A stretch of DNA of 64,000 bases from Dreissena polymorpha (Eukaryota; Mollusca; Bivalvia; Myida; Dreissenidae): NCBI RefSeq assembly GCF_020536995.1, contig NC_068369.1, forward strand, positions 23,386,040 to 23,450,039. The letters are read 5' to 3'. The notes under the pieces were generated by a model, which worked only from the letters and a program-made list of their open reading frames with translations, did not search any database and had not been told where the DNA came from. The position numbers and the translations under genes were made by a program. Of the stretch, positions 24,331 to 35,681 are shown in pieces (within the stretch, counting starts at the first letter, position 1; every line of letters begins with the position of its first letter).

Positions 24331-24881
24331 CGGGGGGGGGGGAGGCACTAGGGACACGTGTCCCTCCCCAGCCATGAAAGCCTTCTGTTTTCGTGTAAGT
24401 GTTTTTTTTTGTGAAACAAAGTTGGCCAGATGTTCCGATTTACCCGATTTCTGACAGAGGACGTGCCCCTACCTACCTTAATTACAGTCTACTATCCACA
24501 GGGGGCACCTGTTGTACGTTAACACTAGATTATCACCGTCGCAACAATCGCTTTAGTGGGATATGCTCTCTTTTCGGCAGATATTTTAAGCGTCTGGGTA
24601 ACGTTTATTGAGCGTCTGTCATTTACACTAAATAAGCGTCTGGATGATCTCGAACATTGTTTTGATGGCAAGTATACCAATAAGCTGAAATAATTCGCGT
24701 TCAGAATAAATCTGAGAGTCTGCCAAATCAAAAATCATCAAAAGACTCTAAGGCGGCAATTAATATTGACTAGTATACCAATTAACACTGTACTGTCAGA
24801 TGTCATAACTATGGTAACATTATATAAGTAGACGTTTCTCGCGGTATGTAATACAGCGCATAGGGACCGTTAAGTAAAAAT
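24331..24881. other. unassigned stretch with a 16-base palindrome
   Basis: The perfect palindrome AGGGACACGTGTCCCT lies at 24352-24367, next to a run of ten G. Otherwise no gene. The last ~40 bases may be the outer part of an interrupted inverted-repeat element (see 31421-32415). Confidence 0.45.
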
Positions 24882-25121
24882 ATGAAATTATTCTCGGTTT
24901 GAGAAATACGGTATAGTATGGTTTAATACGTGTTATTTAGAAGAGAGATTATGGTAATGGTTTAGCGCGTATAATGCACGGGTTTTGTGTGCATGTTTTA
25001 GCGCGAAAGCGCACGAGTTTTTCGTTTTGGGTTATATATGATTTGCACATCTAGTGAGACGCCATTCGAGGGTTGTTTTTGACAGGCAAAGTTATGGAGC
25101 AAGAAAACGAAAGGGTGATAA
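24882..25121 (+). repeat. direct repeat A1
   Basis: 240 bases, apparently identical to 29644-29883. Begins ATGAAATTATTCTCGGTTTG. A diverged third copy is at about 27031-27180. Confidence 0.9.
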
Positions 25122-27030
25122 AGTAGTTTAGGCGTTCATTTGCGAAATACATAGTATTCGGAAGGAGATTTTCGATGAGAGGACTGATTCTCTGCTAGAA
25201 GCGGAATGGTGAGCTGGAACTTCGAACAAAGGTCAGACTTGTTGGTTCTGTTTATTGTAATAACACTGGCAAAAACATTCCGATTGAAATTAACACAGGT
25301 TGTGTTCCTTGTTAACTTTAATAAGTATATTCAATAACATGCTCCATATCTTTATTTGTGCTGTTGTTTTTGTTTAGTTCCAACTATTCAGATACATCAA
25401 TTGATTTGATTATTGGGTAAAAATGAAACTATTTAAGTTCAAAAAGATGTCGCAAATGTAATGGTCTGGTAGGATTATATATAGGTAAGGCCACATAGTG
25501 TGTCACTCCAGGTTGTTTTGATAGCAGAGTTAGATCACTCTCCCTCATGTTTTTACGAACACCTTGCTTTATTTTTATTGTTTTTAAGATATAAAACCTT
25601 ATATGGTAATACATGTGTTACAAGTTTGTGTATTAGTTCCAAGCGTATAATTCAACAAACGATTAATAACAATTAACTGCCGTTTTCCTTATAATTCAGC
25701 TAGATGGTTGTGTGCGATATATGACGTGGTATGATAATGAGCGGATGAAAATTTATGCAAACATATCTTTAAACTATTCAGGTATTCCAATTGTGAATTA
25801 AGAATGAAACATAAAAAATCGGTACATTACTGAAATATATATTATATTCATCTATGAAACAGCTATAGAGACTTGTCTTGTAAACTTTTTTCGAAACATG
25901 TTTGTGTTGTGCATATATTACATCTCGTTCACTGGATATTGAATAAACAGTTTATATGTTATTGTTGTATACAATTAAAAAATTTCTCTAAATTGAATTA
26001 AAACATTTAGAGTTATTATATTTTTCATAATAATTTAAGACGTTAAGTTTTCCCTGCAAGGTTGGTGTCAATAATGGTGCATGCATATGTGCTAATTAAT
26101 TTAAGATATTTTGGATAAACTGTGGTATAAATTTGGTTTGAAAAGAGCGTTGACAATAAGACTGTTGTTTTAAACTTAGATGAAAGGCATTTATCGGTTT
26201 TGTTAAATTTAGTTTCGTCATAGTTAAATGCATTTTTAAAGATTAGGTACTGTAATGATAACAACAGTAGACCGGATTTATTTGCAATATAAGTCATTTT
26301 GTTTTCGTGATAGTTTGTGTTCTTGTTTGGTGGCCTGTTGGCTTGATGTGTAAAGACATTTTGCTTTTATGGTGTTTGGCCGTTTTTTGAATGCCAGTTA
26401 ACATGTGTAATTTGCTTATCGTTTTGGTGAAAGCCAGTTGACCAGATGTGGATAAATCCAGTTAGCGCGTGTAGTTTGTTAACCAAATTTGTTAAAACGT
26501 GCGTTTACATTTACATTTTTGTTTTTATTTAATGTTAAGATTGTACTGTTCGAAGGATATTATATATATTGGAGAACATTAAATGTATGTTATTAAGGGC
26601 CAGATTGGCTTATGTAAATTAACCGGATGGCTCGGGTTGTCCGTTGACAGTTTGTTGAAAGTAGATTTTTTCAGATGCGTATAAGCCAGTTTGCTTGCGT
26701 GTCAATTCACTAAAATGTCTCAAAACACATGTTGAAATTGCATTTACACATGTTTGCGAAGTTTATTTTTTCAGAAGCTGGACAGTTCGAAGAATAAATA
26801 ATGAATAGTGTAACATTATAGTAAGAGGGCAGCTCGAAAGGTATAAAAAAAAATTGTTTTTTTTTGTGTAATTATGTGTTAGAAAATAACTTGTTAAGAT
26901 TAATAATGATGCTTTTATTGATGATGATGATGTTATAAATGTTGATGATGATGCTAACGTTATTGATGAGGAGGAGGAATAGTTGACAGTATTTTTGTGA
27001 ATGGATAATACTACATTAACGAATTTTGAG

Positions 27031-27180
27031 TGAATGAAATTATTTTAGGTTTGATAAATACCGAATGATGTTGGTCTATACATATTATTTAGAAGAGAAA
27101 GTGAGTATGGTTATTGTTTAGCACGTAAAAATGAACGAGTTTCTAGGTTTTGCGTTTAATTGAACAAAAACAAGTAACGG
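27031..27180 (+). repeat. diverged internal copy of repeat A
   Basis: Starts ATGAAATTATTTTAGGTTTG and shares TATTTAGAAGAGA and TTTAGCACGT blocks with A1 and A2. It is preceded by GATGATGATGAT-rich sequence like repeat B, so a whole B-A junction seems to have been present here earlier. Confidence 0.6.
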
Positions 27181-27600
27181 TTCAGCAACAGGGATTATTC
27201 TCAGATGGTACATGTATTCCTTTTAGAGTCACAGAAATTCAACTTTGCATCAATACCGGTTTTCTTTGAGATTTGTTTGATGGGTTAAAATTCCAAAAAT
27301 TTATGAGTTTTGCAGCCGACCAAGTACCTATAGCTTTGTATTTGAGTGTGTTAAGCATTTTGTTGTTTTCAAATTAGTAAATCAAAATTAATACGGTGTT
27401 CTAGTATATCAATTGAGCTTATGCTATTGCCATGGAAATTTGAGCCAGGGTTCGATCAGTAGCTTAAAGTATGTCTGTGTTGGTGAATTGAACCTAAAAA
27501 CAAATGTCAAGTCGGTAGTTTTAATTTTAAGAGCAGAACATACGTATTGATTGTGAGAACATTAGTAAAATGTGTTTGGTATTTGTGCATGTCTCTTGTG

Positions 27601-29010
27601 GTCATTGGACCAAGTTGTTTAAGGCCAATTGGCCTGATTTTGAAAGCCAGTTGGCTTGTATGGTCAGTTGACCGTTTTTAAAGCCATTCTATATGGTGTG
27701 TGAAAGCCTGTTGGCTTGTGTTGTCAGGTTACCGAACATTCTTGGAACGAAAGTCTCATAGAATTTACAATATTTGCAAGATTATTGTTTGCAATGCAGT
27801 AACTGGACAGTTCGAATAGTATATTAAGTATTGAAGAACATAAAGGTATGGTTTATGTAGTATGTTATTATTATTACTAGGATTATTATGATGTATTTTA
27901 TTTGGGTGCATTCGGAGAATTGCAAAGCCGGTAGTTAAAAAAGAGCCTATTACATCAGATATATTAAAGACATTTTATCACACTTTTGTTTCTGAGAGCG
28001 ATTGTTCTTTGGGGTATTTAAGAGGCGTTACAATCTTTTTCTTATTTTATGCTGTTTTTTTAGGATAAGTGAAATTTTGTCTGTTAAAAGATCAGATGTT
28101 GTATTTTTAGATACGCATTGTGATATTAAAGTTGAAAAGTCAAAAACGGACATTTTAAGAGATGGTAATACTGTTCTGATTGCAAAAACTAATACAGACA
28201 CATGACCTGTGAAATTGTTTGAAAAGTATTTGTGTGTTGCAGATATTGCATGTTCATATACTGATTATGTGTTTAGACCAGTTTATTAGTGTAATGTTAA
28301 ACACTGTTTCAAATTGATTTCTAATAATAAGCATATAAGTTATTCTACTATAAATGATAGTTTTAAGAAGAAGTTAAGTCTATTGGGTTATGTTTCTTCT
28401 AAATATGGACTTCATTCTTTTCGTGCTGGTGGAGCATCTATAAGTGCCAATAATAAGACTGTGGATAGACTTTGGCAAAGGCATGGTAGATGAAAAAGTG
28501 TTTCCACTAAGGACGGATATGTTAAAGATTCTTTGAAAGACAGATTATCGGTGTCGCTAAATTTAGATTTGTGAAAAGTCATTATTAATGTATGTGTGAT
28601 TTGAAATGTATGATGTGTTGTTCGTAGCACATTTAAAGACACTATAATATATTATTATATAAATGGTTTGGAAATGCTTTTGAGTATTATTAAGTTCTGT
28701 GTTTGTGTTGTGTGTATGTTCCTTGTGGTCATTGGACCAATTTGTTTACGGCCATTTGGCCTGATTTGGTAAGCCAGTTGGCTTGTATGGTCAGTTGACC
28801 GTTTTTTAAAGCAAGTTGATCTGATGTGTGAAAGCCGGTTGGCTTTTGTGAGTTGAACTTATTTTCTTAAAAAGCATGTTCACATGGAATTAACAATCTT
28901 TGCAAGTTTATTTTTTGCAGTGCAGTAACTGGACAGTACGAATGGTATATTAAGTATTGGGGAATATAAAGGTATGGTTTATGTAGTATGTTATTATTAT
29001 TATAAGGATT
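27601..29010 (+). repeat. direct repeat pair of about 290 bases, plus recurring module
   Basis: 27601-27890 and 28730-29010 align along their length: GTCATTGGACCAA, GCCAGTTGGCTTGTATGGTC, GTAACTGGACAGT, GGTATGGTTTATGTAGTATG. Shorter, older relatives are at 26330-26600, 26640-26830 and 29340-29440. The recombinase fossil lies between the two main copies. Confidence 0.8.
27905..28590 (+). pseudogene. tyrosine recombinase fossil
   Basis: Family: tyrosine recombinase of the Crypton/DIRS-related eukaryotic group. Recognisable parts in order are KKEPIT near the start of the region, FRISEILSVKRSDV (the region of the first catalytic Arg), the EKSKTD beta-hairpin region, HSFRAGG (the H-x2-R box), and a downstream segment with Gly-Arg and Tyr in the expected positions for the second His/Trp and the nucleophile. 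The copy is broken by a handful of interruptions. In life such an enzyme cuts and rejoins short core sites through a covalent phosphotyrosine link. The core AGTAAA at the element junctions fits that role. Confidence 0.75.
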
Positions 29011-29100
29011 ATGATTATGATATTTTTTATTTCCGTTTTAATGTTTATCATTAATTTTGTAAATATTGTTTTATTATATCTGTTTAATTCTCTTGTGCAT

Positions 29101-29330
29101 TATTCGATTGGTCATTTGACCGTTTGTGAAGGCCAGAGTGTGCCTGATGTTGATTCGCCGTTTGGCTTGTGTGGTCATTTGACCGTTTGTGAAGGCCAGA
29201 GTGTGCCTGATGTTGATTAGCCGTTTGGCTTGTGTGGTCATTTGACCGTTTGTGAAGGCCAGAGTGTGCCTGATGTTGATAAGCCAGTTGGCTTGTGTGG
29301 TCAGTTGACCGTTGTTGAAGGCCATAGTGT
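29101..29330 (+). repeat. tandem repeat, period about 67 bases, 3.3 copies
   Basis: Units contain GGTCATTTGACCGTTTGTGA, AGGCCAGAGTGTGCCTGATG and GCCGTTTGGCTTGTG. They are built from the same GGTCA/TGACC and GGCC words as the longer repeats in this element. TGGTCATTTGACC is a near palindrome. Confidence 0.9.
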
Positions 29331-29486
29331 GCCTATTTTGATTGAATTAATTTTATTGCTTTTACAAATGTTTGTAATTGTATCTTTTCAGTTAAAACAC
29401 AGTTCGAGAGGTATATAACGTGGTGGAGAATATTTAGGTATTCATTTTATGTTTTATATTATTTGTATTCTCTCTTTGTTTTATTC

Positions 29487-29645
29487 GAAAGTCCTGTCAA
29501 ATACAAGCACTCACTCCTATTTTGTCTTTGGTTTATTATTTGTTTGATAATGATAATGATGATGATATGGGTTATAAAGATGATGAGATTTTAATAGTAT
29601 TTTGAGAATAGAGAATAATAAATTTACTCATAACTATGAGTAAAT
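29487..29645 (+). repeat. direct repeat B1 with palindromic core
   Basis: 159 bases, apparently identical to 31263-31421. It ends in a 10-bp inverted repeat, ATTTACTCAT and ATGAGTAAAT, separated by AACT. This is the architecture of a tyrosine-recombinase core site. It joins A2 directly. Confidence 0.9.
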
Positions 29646-29883
29646 GAAATTATTCTCGGTTTGAGAAATACGGTATAGTATGGTTTAATACGTGTTATTT
29701 AGAAGAGAGATTATGGTAATGGTTTAGCGCGTATAATGCACGGGTTTTGTGTGCATGTTTTAGCGCGAAAGCGCACGAGTTTTTCGTTTTGGGTTATATA
29801 TGATTTGCACATCTAGTGAGACGCCATTCGAGGGTTGTTTTTGACAGGCAAAGTTATGGAGCAAGAAAACGAAAGGGTGATAA
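29644..29883 (+). repeat. direct repeat A2
   Basis: Equal to A1 (24882-25121). Followed by sequence unlike that after A1, starting CCCCGCCCGCCCTCCC. Confidence 0.9.
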
Positions 29884-30687
29884 CCCCGCCCGCCCTCCCT
29901 TAATGAACATATGTATGGTTAAATAATTGGTTACATTGCTTTTATGTTTATAATTTTGCTATTATAAAGTCTATATTTAGTATATTTTCAGTTCGGTTTT
30001 TAGTCCATGTGAGATGGGATCTTAACACGAACCGATTTCTTTACTAGGAAAGACGATGGGTGAATTTTCATTAAAGTCTGAAGCAGCTAAGTTTTCTTGA
30101 TTATTTTGACTCATTTGTTACTTAATATTGTGTTTGAATGAGGTCTTTTAAGTTATGGGTGTCATGTTTTTCGAGACTCTCACTTCCTGGAGATAGTACC
30201 TCCAGCATACTTATTGAAATATTGGTATGTTTAAATGTCAAGTGTTATTATTTTTTGTTGTAGTTCGTAATGAACGTTTAATTTTAAAGACATTTTTATT
30301 GTACGATTACTTAATATTTTCATTTTGGTGTGACTGGTTAGATGTTGAAGTCGGTTTAATATAGCTGTTAAATTCGTCATATGCATTTATATATTTCTCG
30401 GAATATTTATGATTTATCAACATTCTTTATAGATGCTTTATGGATTGAGTGATTTGTTTGTTTCTTGCTGATGTCCGGGGTGTGTGCAGGATGCTTTTGA
30501 TGTTTGTTTGTTATGTTAACTTGCGCAATGAATTGATAATGTTTTAATTACATTTTTTACTATAAAATACTTAATGTTACAGTATCTTAATAGCTGCTTA
30601 TTTGTAGATTTCTCTAAATTAGAGGTTTCGGGAGGTGATGAAGGCACCTAGACACCGGTCTCGAGCCATGGGTCCTCATACGTCCCC

Positions 30688-30740
30688 CTGCCATTAAAAG
30701 AAAAAATAAGAAAACAAAAATGGCAGTAGGGTTGCGTATC
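30688..30740. other. hairpin in the second cargo segment
   Basis: CCCCTGCCATT and AATGGCAGTAGGG face each other around an A-rich loop. This lies 1 kb after A2. Its role is unknown; it could be a fold-back or a 3'-end structure. Confidence 0.4.
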
Positions 30741-31262
30741 CCGCTCGCGGTTTTACCTGAATCGTTTATTACTACTGAGTATTGTATGGGGTGTACGTGA
30801 AGTCATGTACACTTCTCTTGATTGGTGGTGGTAGATGAATCTTGCAGATATTAGCAGCTTCTTTGAACAAATTAATGTTTTACATTTGTTAATTTATAAT
30901 ATTTAAGCAAGTTAGCGTGATTGATGGGCATTGGGGGCGTCCTGTGTGCACTGTGGGCATCGGCGGGGATCAGTTTATTCAAACAGTAACTCTTTTTTGA
31001 GATATATACTTGACGTCTAATTGTTATGAATACATTTGCACTTTTTCACATGACACACATGTGTATGTGAAGTATTCATAATTACATGCCCTACAGCATT
31101 TAAATAGTATCGTTTCAGTTCTTTATACACCTGAACAAAGATGTTACACCGTTTCCAGTCGTCTCGAGATTCCTCAACTGAGCGGTGCCGTTGAGGTCTA
31201 TATCCATTGCGCATACAACATATACGGGCTTCAGAAGAATTGTTTTTTTGCATTTATTTGTT

Positions 31263-31421
31263 GAAAGTCCTGTCAAATACAAGCACTCACTCCTATTTTG
31301 TCTTTGGTTTATTATTTGTTTGATAATGATAATGATGATGATATGGGTTATAAAGATGATGAGATTTTAATAGTATTTTGAGAATAGAGAATAATAAATT
31401 TACTCATAACTATGAGTAAAT
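31263..31421 (+). repeat. direct repeat B2 with palindromic core
   Basis: Right end of the split-repeat element. The full ATTTACTCAT/AACT/ATGAGTAAAT core is present, then the sequence passes into an inverted-repeat element that starts TTCTATTTTACTAC. Confidence 0.9.
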
Positions 31422-32415
31422 TCTATTTTACTACATATATATACAAGGGATACAACTGTGAAAATTCCTGCACACAACCATGGTGTAAACAATAGCGAAA
31501 AATTTGCTTCCAAACGCAATAAATACACCAATTAAACTGTATTACAACAGCCAAGACATTTATCTTTCAGAAAATAATACACTTGGCAATAAAGTACAAG
31601 CTTTTCATTGAACTAAGAGAGAAAGTTTCATTCAAAATGCTCAAAAATCCTTACTTGGACACAGGTGTGCACAGCTGAAAACTGAGAATTCTAGAAGTAA
31701 TTTTCGTATTCCTTTGTTATAAAGCTCTTTTGCTGGTACATATTCCTTGGATAGTTTTTTTCATACTAAAATAGAACATAATTACTACTTAGTGAGCATA
31801 TTTTGCTAGAAATTCATATCAATCTGCTTCAATTTCACAATGACAATGTTTTACGTTCATTTCGGATAGTTCACATGTATTTCTAACATGCGATTTGATT
31901 GGTTGAAATTCCACTGCAGTAATAAATCCAGCCATTCACGTTCCACGTAACATTATCTGACAAATTGCATACAAATCCTTGAAGATAGTAGAAATGTACA
32001 CAAATTTAATATTTACGGTGTTTTACAAATATGCAGTTACATGCAATTATGGAAGATGTCTACTTTGATAAATAAAGTGTCTATGGATAATAAAAGAAGG
32101 TAAAATTTGCTCAACTTCTCTGTAATTATTAAATTATGAAACAAAATGTGTCAAAGTGGGTGTGCACACCTGTGTCGCATTTCGAAAATTTTACCGTTTT
32201 TCATGAAACTCTCGTTTCAAACACAACTATGAACACTTTTACTGTTATAAACATAGTTATTATCTGATAGATAAATGTCTGAGCTGTTGTTATACAGTTT
32301 TTTTGGTGTAATTATTGCTTTTGGAAGCGATTTTTTTGCTATTGTTAAGACCATGATGTTGTGCAGGAAATTTGACAGTTGTATCCCTTGTATATATGTA
32401 TATAGTATAATAGAG
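31421..32415. mobile_element. long-inverted-repeat (fold-back) element, about 1 kb
   Basis: The left arm (31421-31670) and right arm (32159-32415) are inverted copies of about 240 bases and roughly 80% identity by eye. Matching pairs include ATACAAGGGATACAACTGT with ACAGTTGTATCCCTTGTAT and ACACAGGTGTGCACA with TGTGCACACCTGTGT. Arms this long with a ~490-base unrelated centre are typical of fold-back or MITE-like elements. No transposase. Bases just left of A1 (24850-24881) weakly continue the left arm, which suggests that the split-repeat element inserted into this arm. Confidence 0.75.
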
Positions 32416-32472
32416 TATTTTTTGCCTTACGATCTCTGTGATACAGCGTATCACGGCATTGTCTTTATAATA

Positions 32473-33119
32473 ATGAAGCGACAGGCAACAACGCTGGATC
32501 GTTTTTTGCATAAAAAAACAACACAGAGTCGGACTCTGAGCCAAAGTTGTTGAGTCTAAGGTAAGAATCTATTTTTAAAAAAGTTTGACATGTTTATTGC
32601 GCTAAGTATATTCAGTATGTTATATTTTCAACTCTGAAATAAAAGAACAAAAAGATTGAGTGCAAATTTACTAACAAATGTCTTTAAACTGATAATATAA
32701 TAAATAAAACCCATCCAATGATATATGCATGTTCCGCTCTCTACACACCTTGCTGATATCAGGGACCTGTATAGGTCCCTGCTGATATAAATTTCATTAA
32801 AATTATTGAACTTTGTCAAACTTTTTGTGCATTTATTCCAGCATTTTATTGCATTTTCAACTGATAACGTTCACATTTTATCACACTTTATATAAGCTCT
32901 GATAAACTATGGTAATTGAAATATAAAACAGACCAAGAGTATTAATATATTTTGTTTAATGATATGTGTGCGTAGTTAATTTTACTGAATTTCGCATTTC
33001 CTAACACTCATTCTCTGCTATTTTCAGAACTCATCGTGAAGAAAACTGTAAGAGTTCACCTAGAAACTCAAGTGTGGTTAAAGCTAGCAGCCCCCTACCA
33101 ATTGGAGCCACAGTGACAG
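32473..33119 (+). pseudogene. hAT-type transposase relic, N-terminal pieces
   Basis: An opening MKRQATTLDRFLHKK is the basic start common in ZMYM/TTF-linked hAT proteins. Stops follow within the piece, near a GTAAGAATC donor-like site at 32562. A second piece after a TTTTCAG acceptor (33028-33119) reads THREENCKSSPRNSSVVK and runs without stop to the TTAA where the MITE begins. The C-terminal pieces lie 13 kb away at 46322-46674, beyond the tandem array. The central DDE region is missing. It is a plain DNA transposon relic, or a domesticated derivative that has died. Confidence 0.45.
32760..32781. other. CAGGGACCT palindrome
   Basis: CAGGGACCT and AGGTCCCTG around GTAT, with outer TATCAG/CTGATA also pairing. 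The same arms occur at 53043-53083. Confidence 0.6.
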
Positions 33120-33771
33120 TTAAGGTGGCAGGGGATATATCAGTGAAAGGTGAAAAATTACATATCTTTAGGGTAGGTGTTACCTATGGTCTTTAAAAAT
33201 CAATTAGGTATTTATAAGATGTATTTCTTGTGTAAGGTTGTAGAAAGAATGTCTCAAAATTTTGAAAAAAAAACAACATTACAACTAGCCACAGCTCCCT
33301 AGCAAGGACATTTTGAATCTTCAAAAAGGAGGTTTTCACTTTTGTCGGAAGTCAATATTTCACGCTGCAGAAACAGAACAAAACTTTGAAGGTAAATTGT
33401 GAAAAATCTAAACGTATGGGAGACACTTTTCTATGTAAATGAACAAAGCACAGGGATGAAATTAATGAGTAATGTAGCCAAAACTAGGATTGCATTCTGT
33501 TTGAATGTTCTGTGCATGCCATGAAATGGGTCAAATTTCTCAATTTTTCATTAAAAAGAGGTGGGATGGGGGAAAGATCAAGGGCCATAGTTTCACAAGT
33601 GAAGAAGCCAGCCTTGTCTTTGGTTGTATTTTCAATGTATATTGCCTATGCTATGACACTGACACAAAAATGCTTTCTTGTGTCACTTTCTGTTATGATG
33701 CAATGGATTTGACTGCTTGCGGCCTTTCGGAACTCGAAATTTGGTCAAAAATATATCCCCTGCCCCCTTAA
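33120..33771 (+). mobile_element. TTAA MITE, left copy (D1)
   Basis: TTAA flanks on both sides. Ends are GGTGGCAGGGGATATAT and ATATATCCCCTGCCCCC (inverted, two mismatches). 652 bases, no transposase. The chance frame of 88 codons inside is not a gene. Nearly the same sequence and orientation as D2 (45633-46284). Its right TTAA is the first base block of the tandem array. Confidence 0.8.
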
Positions 33772-34194
33772 TAGCAAAACGCAAAATTTTAAAATTGTGT
33801 ATATCATACGAAAATTGATACATGTATTCTACATATGTGTTGCGGTAACAAATCGAACATAATTTTGCATATATCTTTCAACCGCTATGGTTGAGATTAT
33901 GGAAAACAAAGGGAGGTAATAATGTTAAAACCATTGCTAATTTTAGGAAAATTTCACGTGTGCTGGTTTCGCACTGGAAAACAATGTTTAAACTCATATT
34001 TGTGTAATAGCATCTACATTTGCACATTTTCTGAGCTTGAATACTAAAATAAGCAAGATAAGTCTGTAGTTTTGTAGAAAAAGTTGGTAAAAATAGGAAA
34101 ATTATGCAAAATAGTGGTTTGTAACATGCCGCAAACATAAATTCTTTTTTCTTCTTATTTGAAGTCATTATGGCAACATATTTCTTCATGTGAC

Positions 34195-34518
34195 ACCTAA
34201 CAGATGAAGAAAGAATAAGATTGAAGCATTGATTTGATAATAAATACGAAATAATAAGTGAATGCCACATCTGGAAGGGGGCGTACACTCCAAGCGTCTA
34301 TGGTGTTCTGCGGTGTAGTTTCCGCGGCAAAAGGCTAAGGCTTAAAGCTCACCATGCACTATATTATCTTGAAAATAAACATGCCATGTCATCAAAAATG
34401 CATGTGTCACATTTATGCCACAGTAAACTTTGTGTCAACATCAAGCACTTAAGTTATGGGCCTCAAAGCATTAACAAAAGGAAAATATGTGCTCATGAAG
34501 GTTCCCTATGCACTTGAA
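34195..34518 (+). pseudogene. His-Me finger endonuclease frame, unit 1 (broken)
   Basis: Same region as unit 2, but a TGA falls early, in KHLFDNK (TTATTT became TGATTT near 34231). The His-Cys part (MHVSHLCH, HLSYGPQSINKRK) is still readable downstream. The unit lies next to D1. Confidence 0.7.
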
Positions 34519-35681
34519 AATGTTTCCAAGCTGTGTCTTGTTTACAATGATGTTCTCATAGTCAGATATATTTGCCCACTGTTTCCAATTGTAGCACTTT
34601 GATTTTCAGACTGTGGTACTGTTTGACGTGGTCGCAGTTTAAAAGGGAGAACGAGTGGACCCCGAGAACGATTACACGCATTCAAGACATCGTTAGCCAC
34701 AGAATCACCCAATCGCACGACACTTTCCAGGTCAGGGTCTGAATTCAACAGAATAGAATCTTGAACTTGTTTCTCTACACAGGGCACATGCCTGCAGAAA
34801 TTTTATAGTTTGGAAATACTCCTTTTTTGAAAAGTACACCTTCGTTTTTCCTAGCGTGATTGTTTTTATAACTGTGCTGTGATTTCTTTTGGAGTGATTT
34901 CATTTTGAATGGTATTTTAATGAATGAATATAAATATTTGGTGCATGTATTTTGTAATCATATGGGAATATACATCTGTAAGACTGATTGATATAGTCCA
35001 TAATCATTTTAAACATTTGACATATAACTTGTGTGCTTCTCTACTAAATAGAGTCAAATGTTGTGAATAGGAACACTATTTTTGGATTATTTCTGTTCTG
35101 GTTGTTTCCCTTGAATTGTGTGAAATTTTGGAATTACTATAAAATACAAACAAAACAACACAGGATACAGTTCAGAAATGTTGCATTTAATTCATTAAAC
35201 ATTATATTTCAATATAACAAAAGCTTTTTGTTTTATTATGCATATATTAAAAAACTTAATAGCAAAACGCAAAATTTTAAAATTTTGTATATCATACGAA
35301 AATTGATACATGTATTCCACAAATGTGTTGCGGTAACAAATCGAACATAATTTTGCATCTATCTTTTAACCGCTATGGTTGAGATTATGGAAAACAAAGG
35401 GAGGTAATAATGTTAAAACCATTGCTAATTTTAGGAAAATTTCACGTGTGCCTGTTTCGCACTGGAAAACAATGTTTAAACTCATATTTGTGTAATAGCA
35501 TCTACATTTGCACATTTTCTGAGCTTGAATACTAAAATAAGCAAGATAAGTCTGTAGTTTTGTAGAAAAAGTTGGTAAAAATAGGAAAATTATGCAAAAT
35601 AGTGGTTTGTAACATGCCGCAAACATAAATTCTTTTTTCTTCTTATTTGAAGTAATTATGGCAACATATTTCTTCATGTGA

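Larger units (their letters stand above)
24882..31421 (+). mobile_element. tyrosine-recombinase element with split direct repeats (A1, B1-A2, B2)
   Basis: Two repeat pairs share one junction: A1 (24882-25121) equals A2 (29644-29883), and B1 (29487-29645) equals B2 (31263-31421), with no differences that I can see. B1 and A2 are contiguous. This layout can be read two ways. One is the split direct repeats known from Ngaro/PAT-type tyrosine-recombinase elements. The other is two Crypton-like elements in tandem (4762 and about 1776 bases), sharing left end A and right end B. A core AGTAAA occurs at all outer and inner junctions. A recombinase fossil lies at about 27905-28590. I saw no reverse transcriptase, which favours the Crypton-like reading. 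The element is broken, with several interruptions, although its ends look very young. Confidence 0.7.

Noticed and set aside
33505-33771. 88-codon frame in D1 and its copy in D2
   Set aside because: It lies inside a short MITE, reads across its inverted end, and has no family resemblance.
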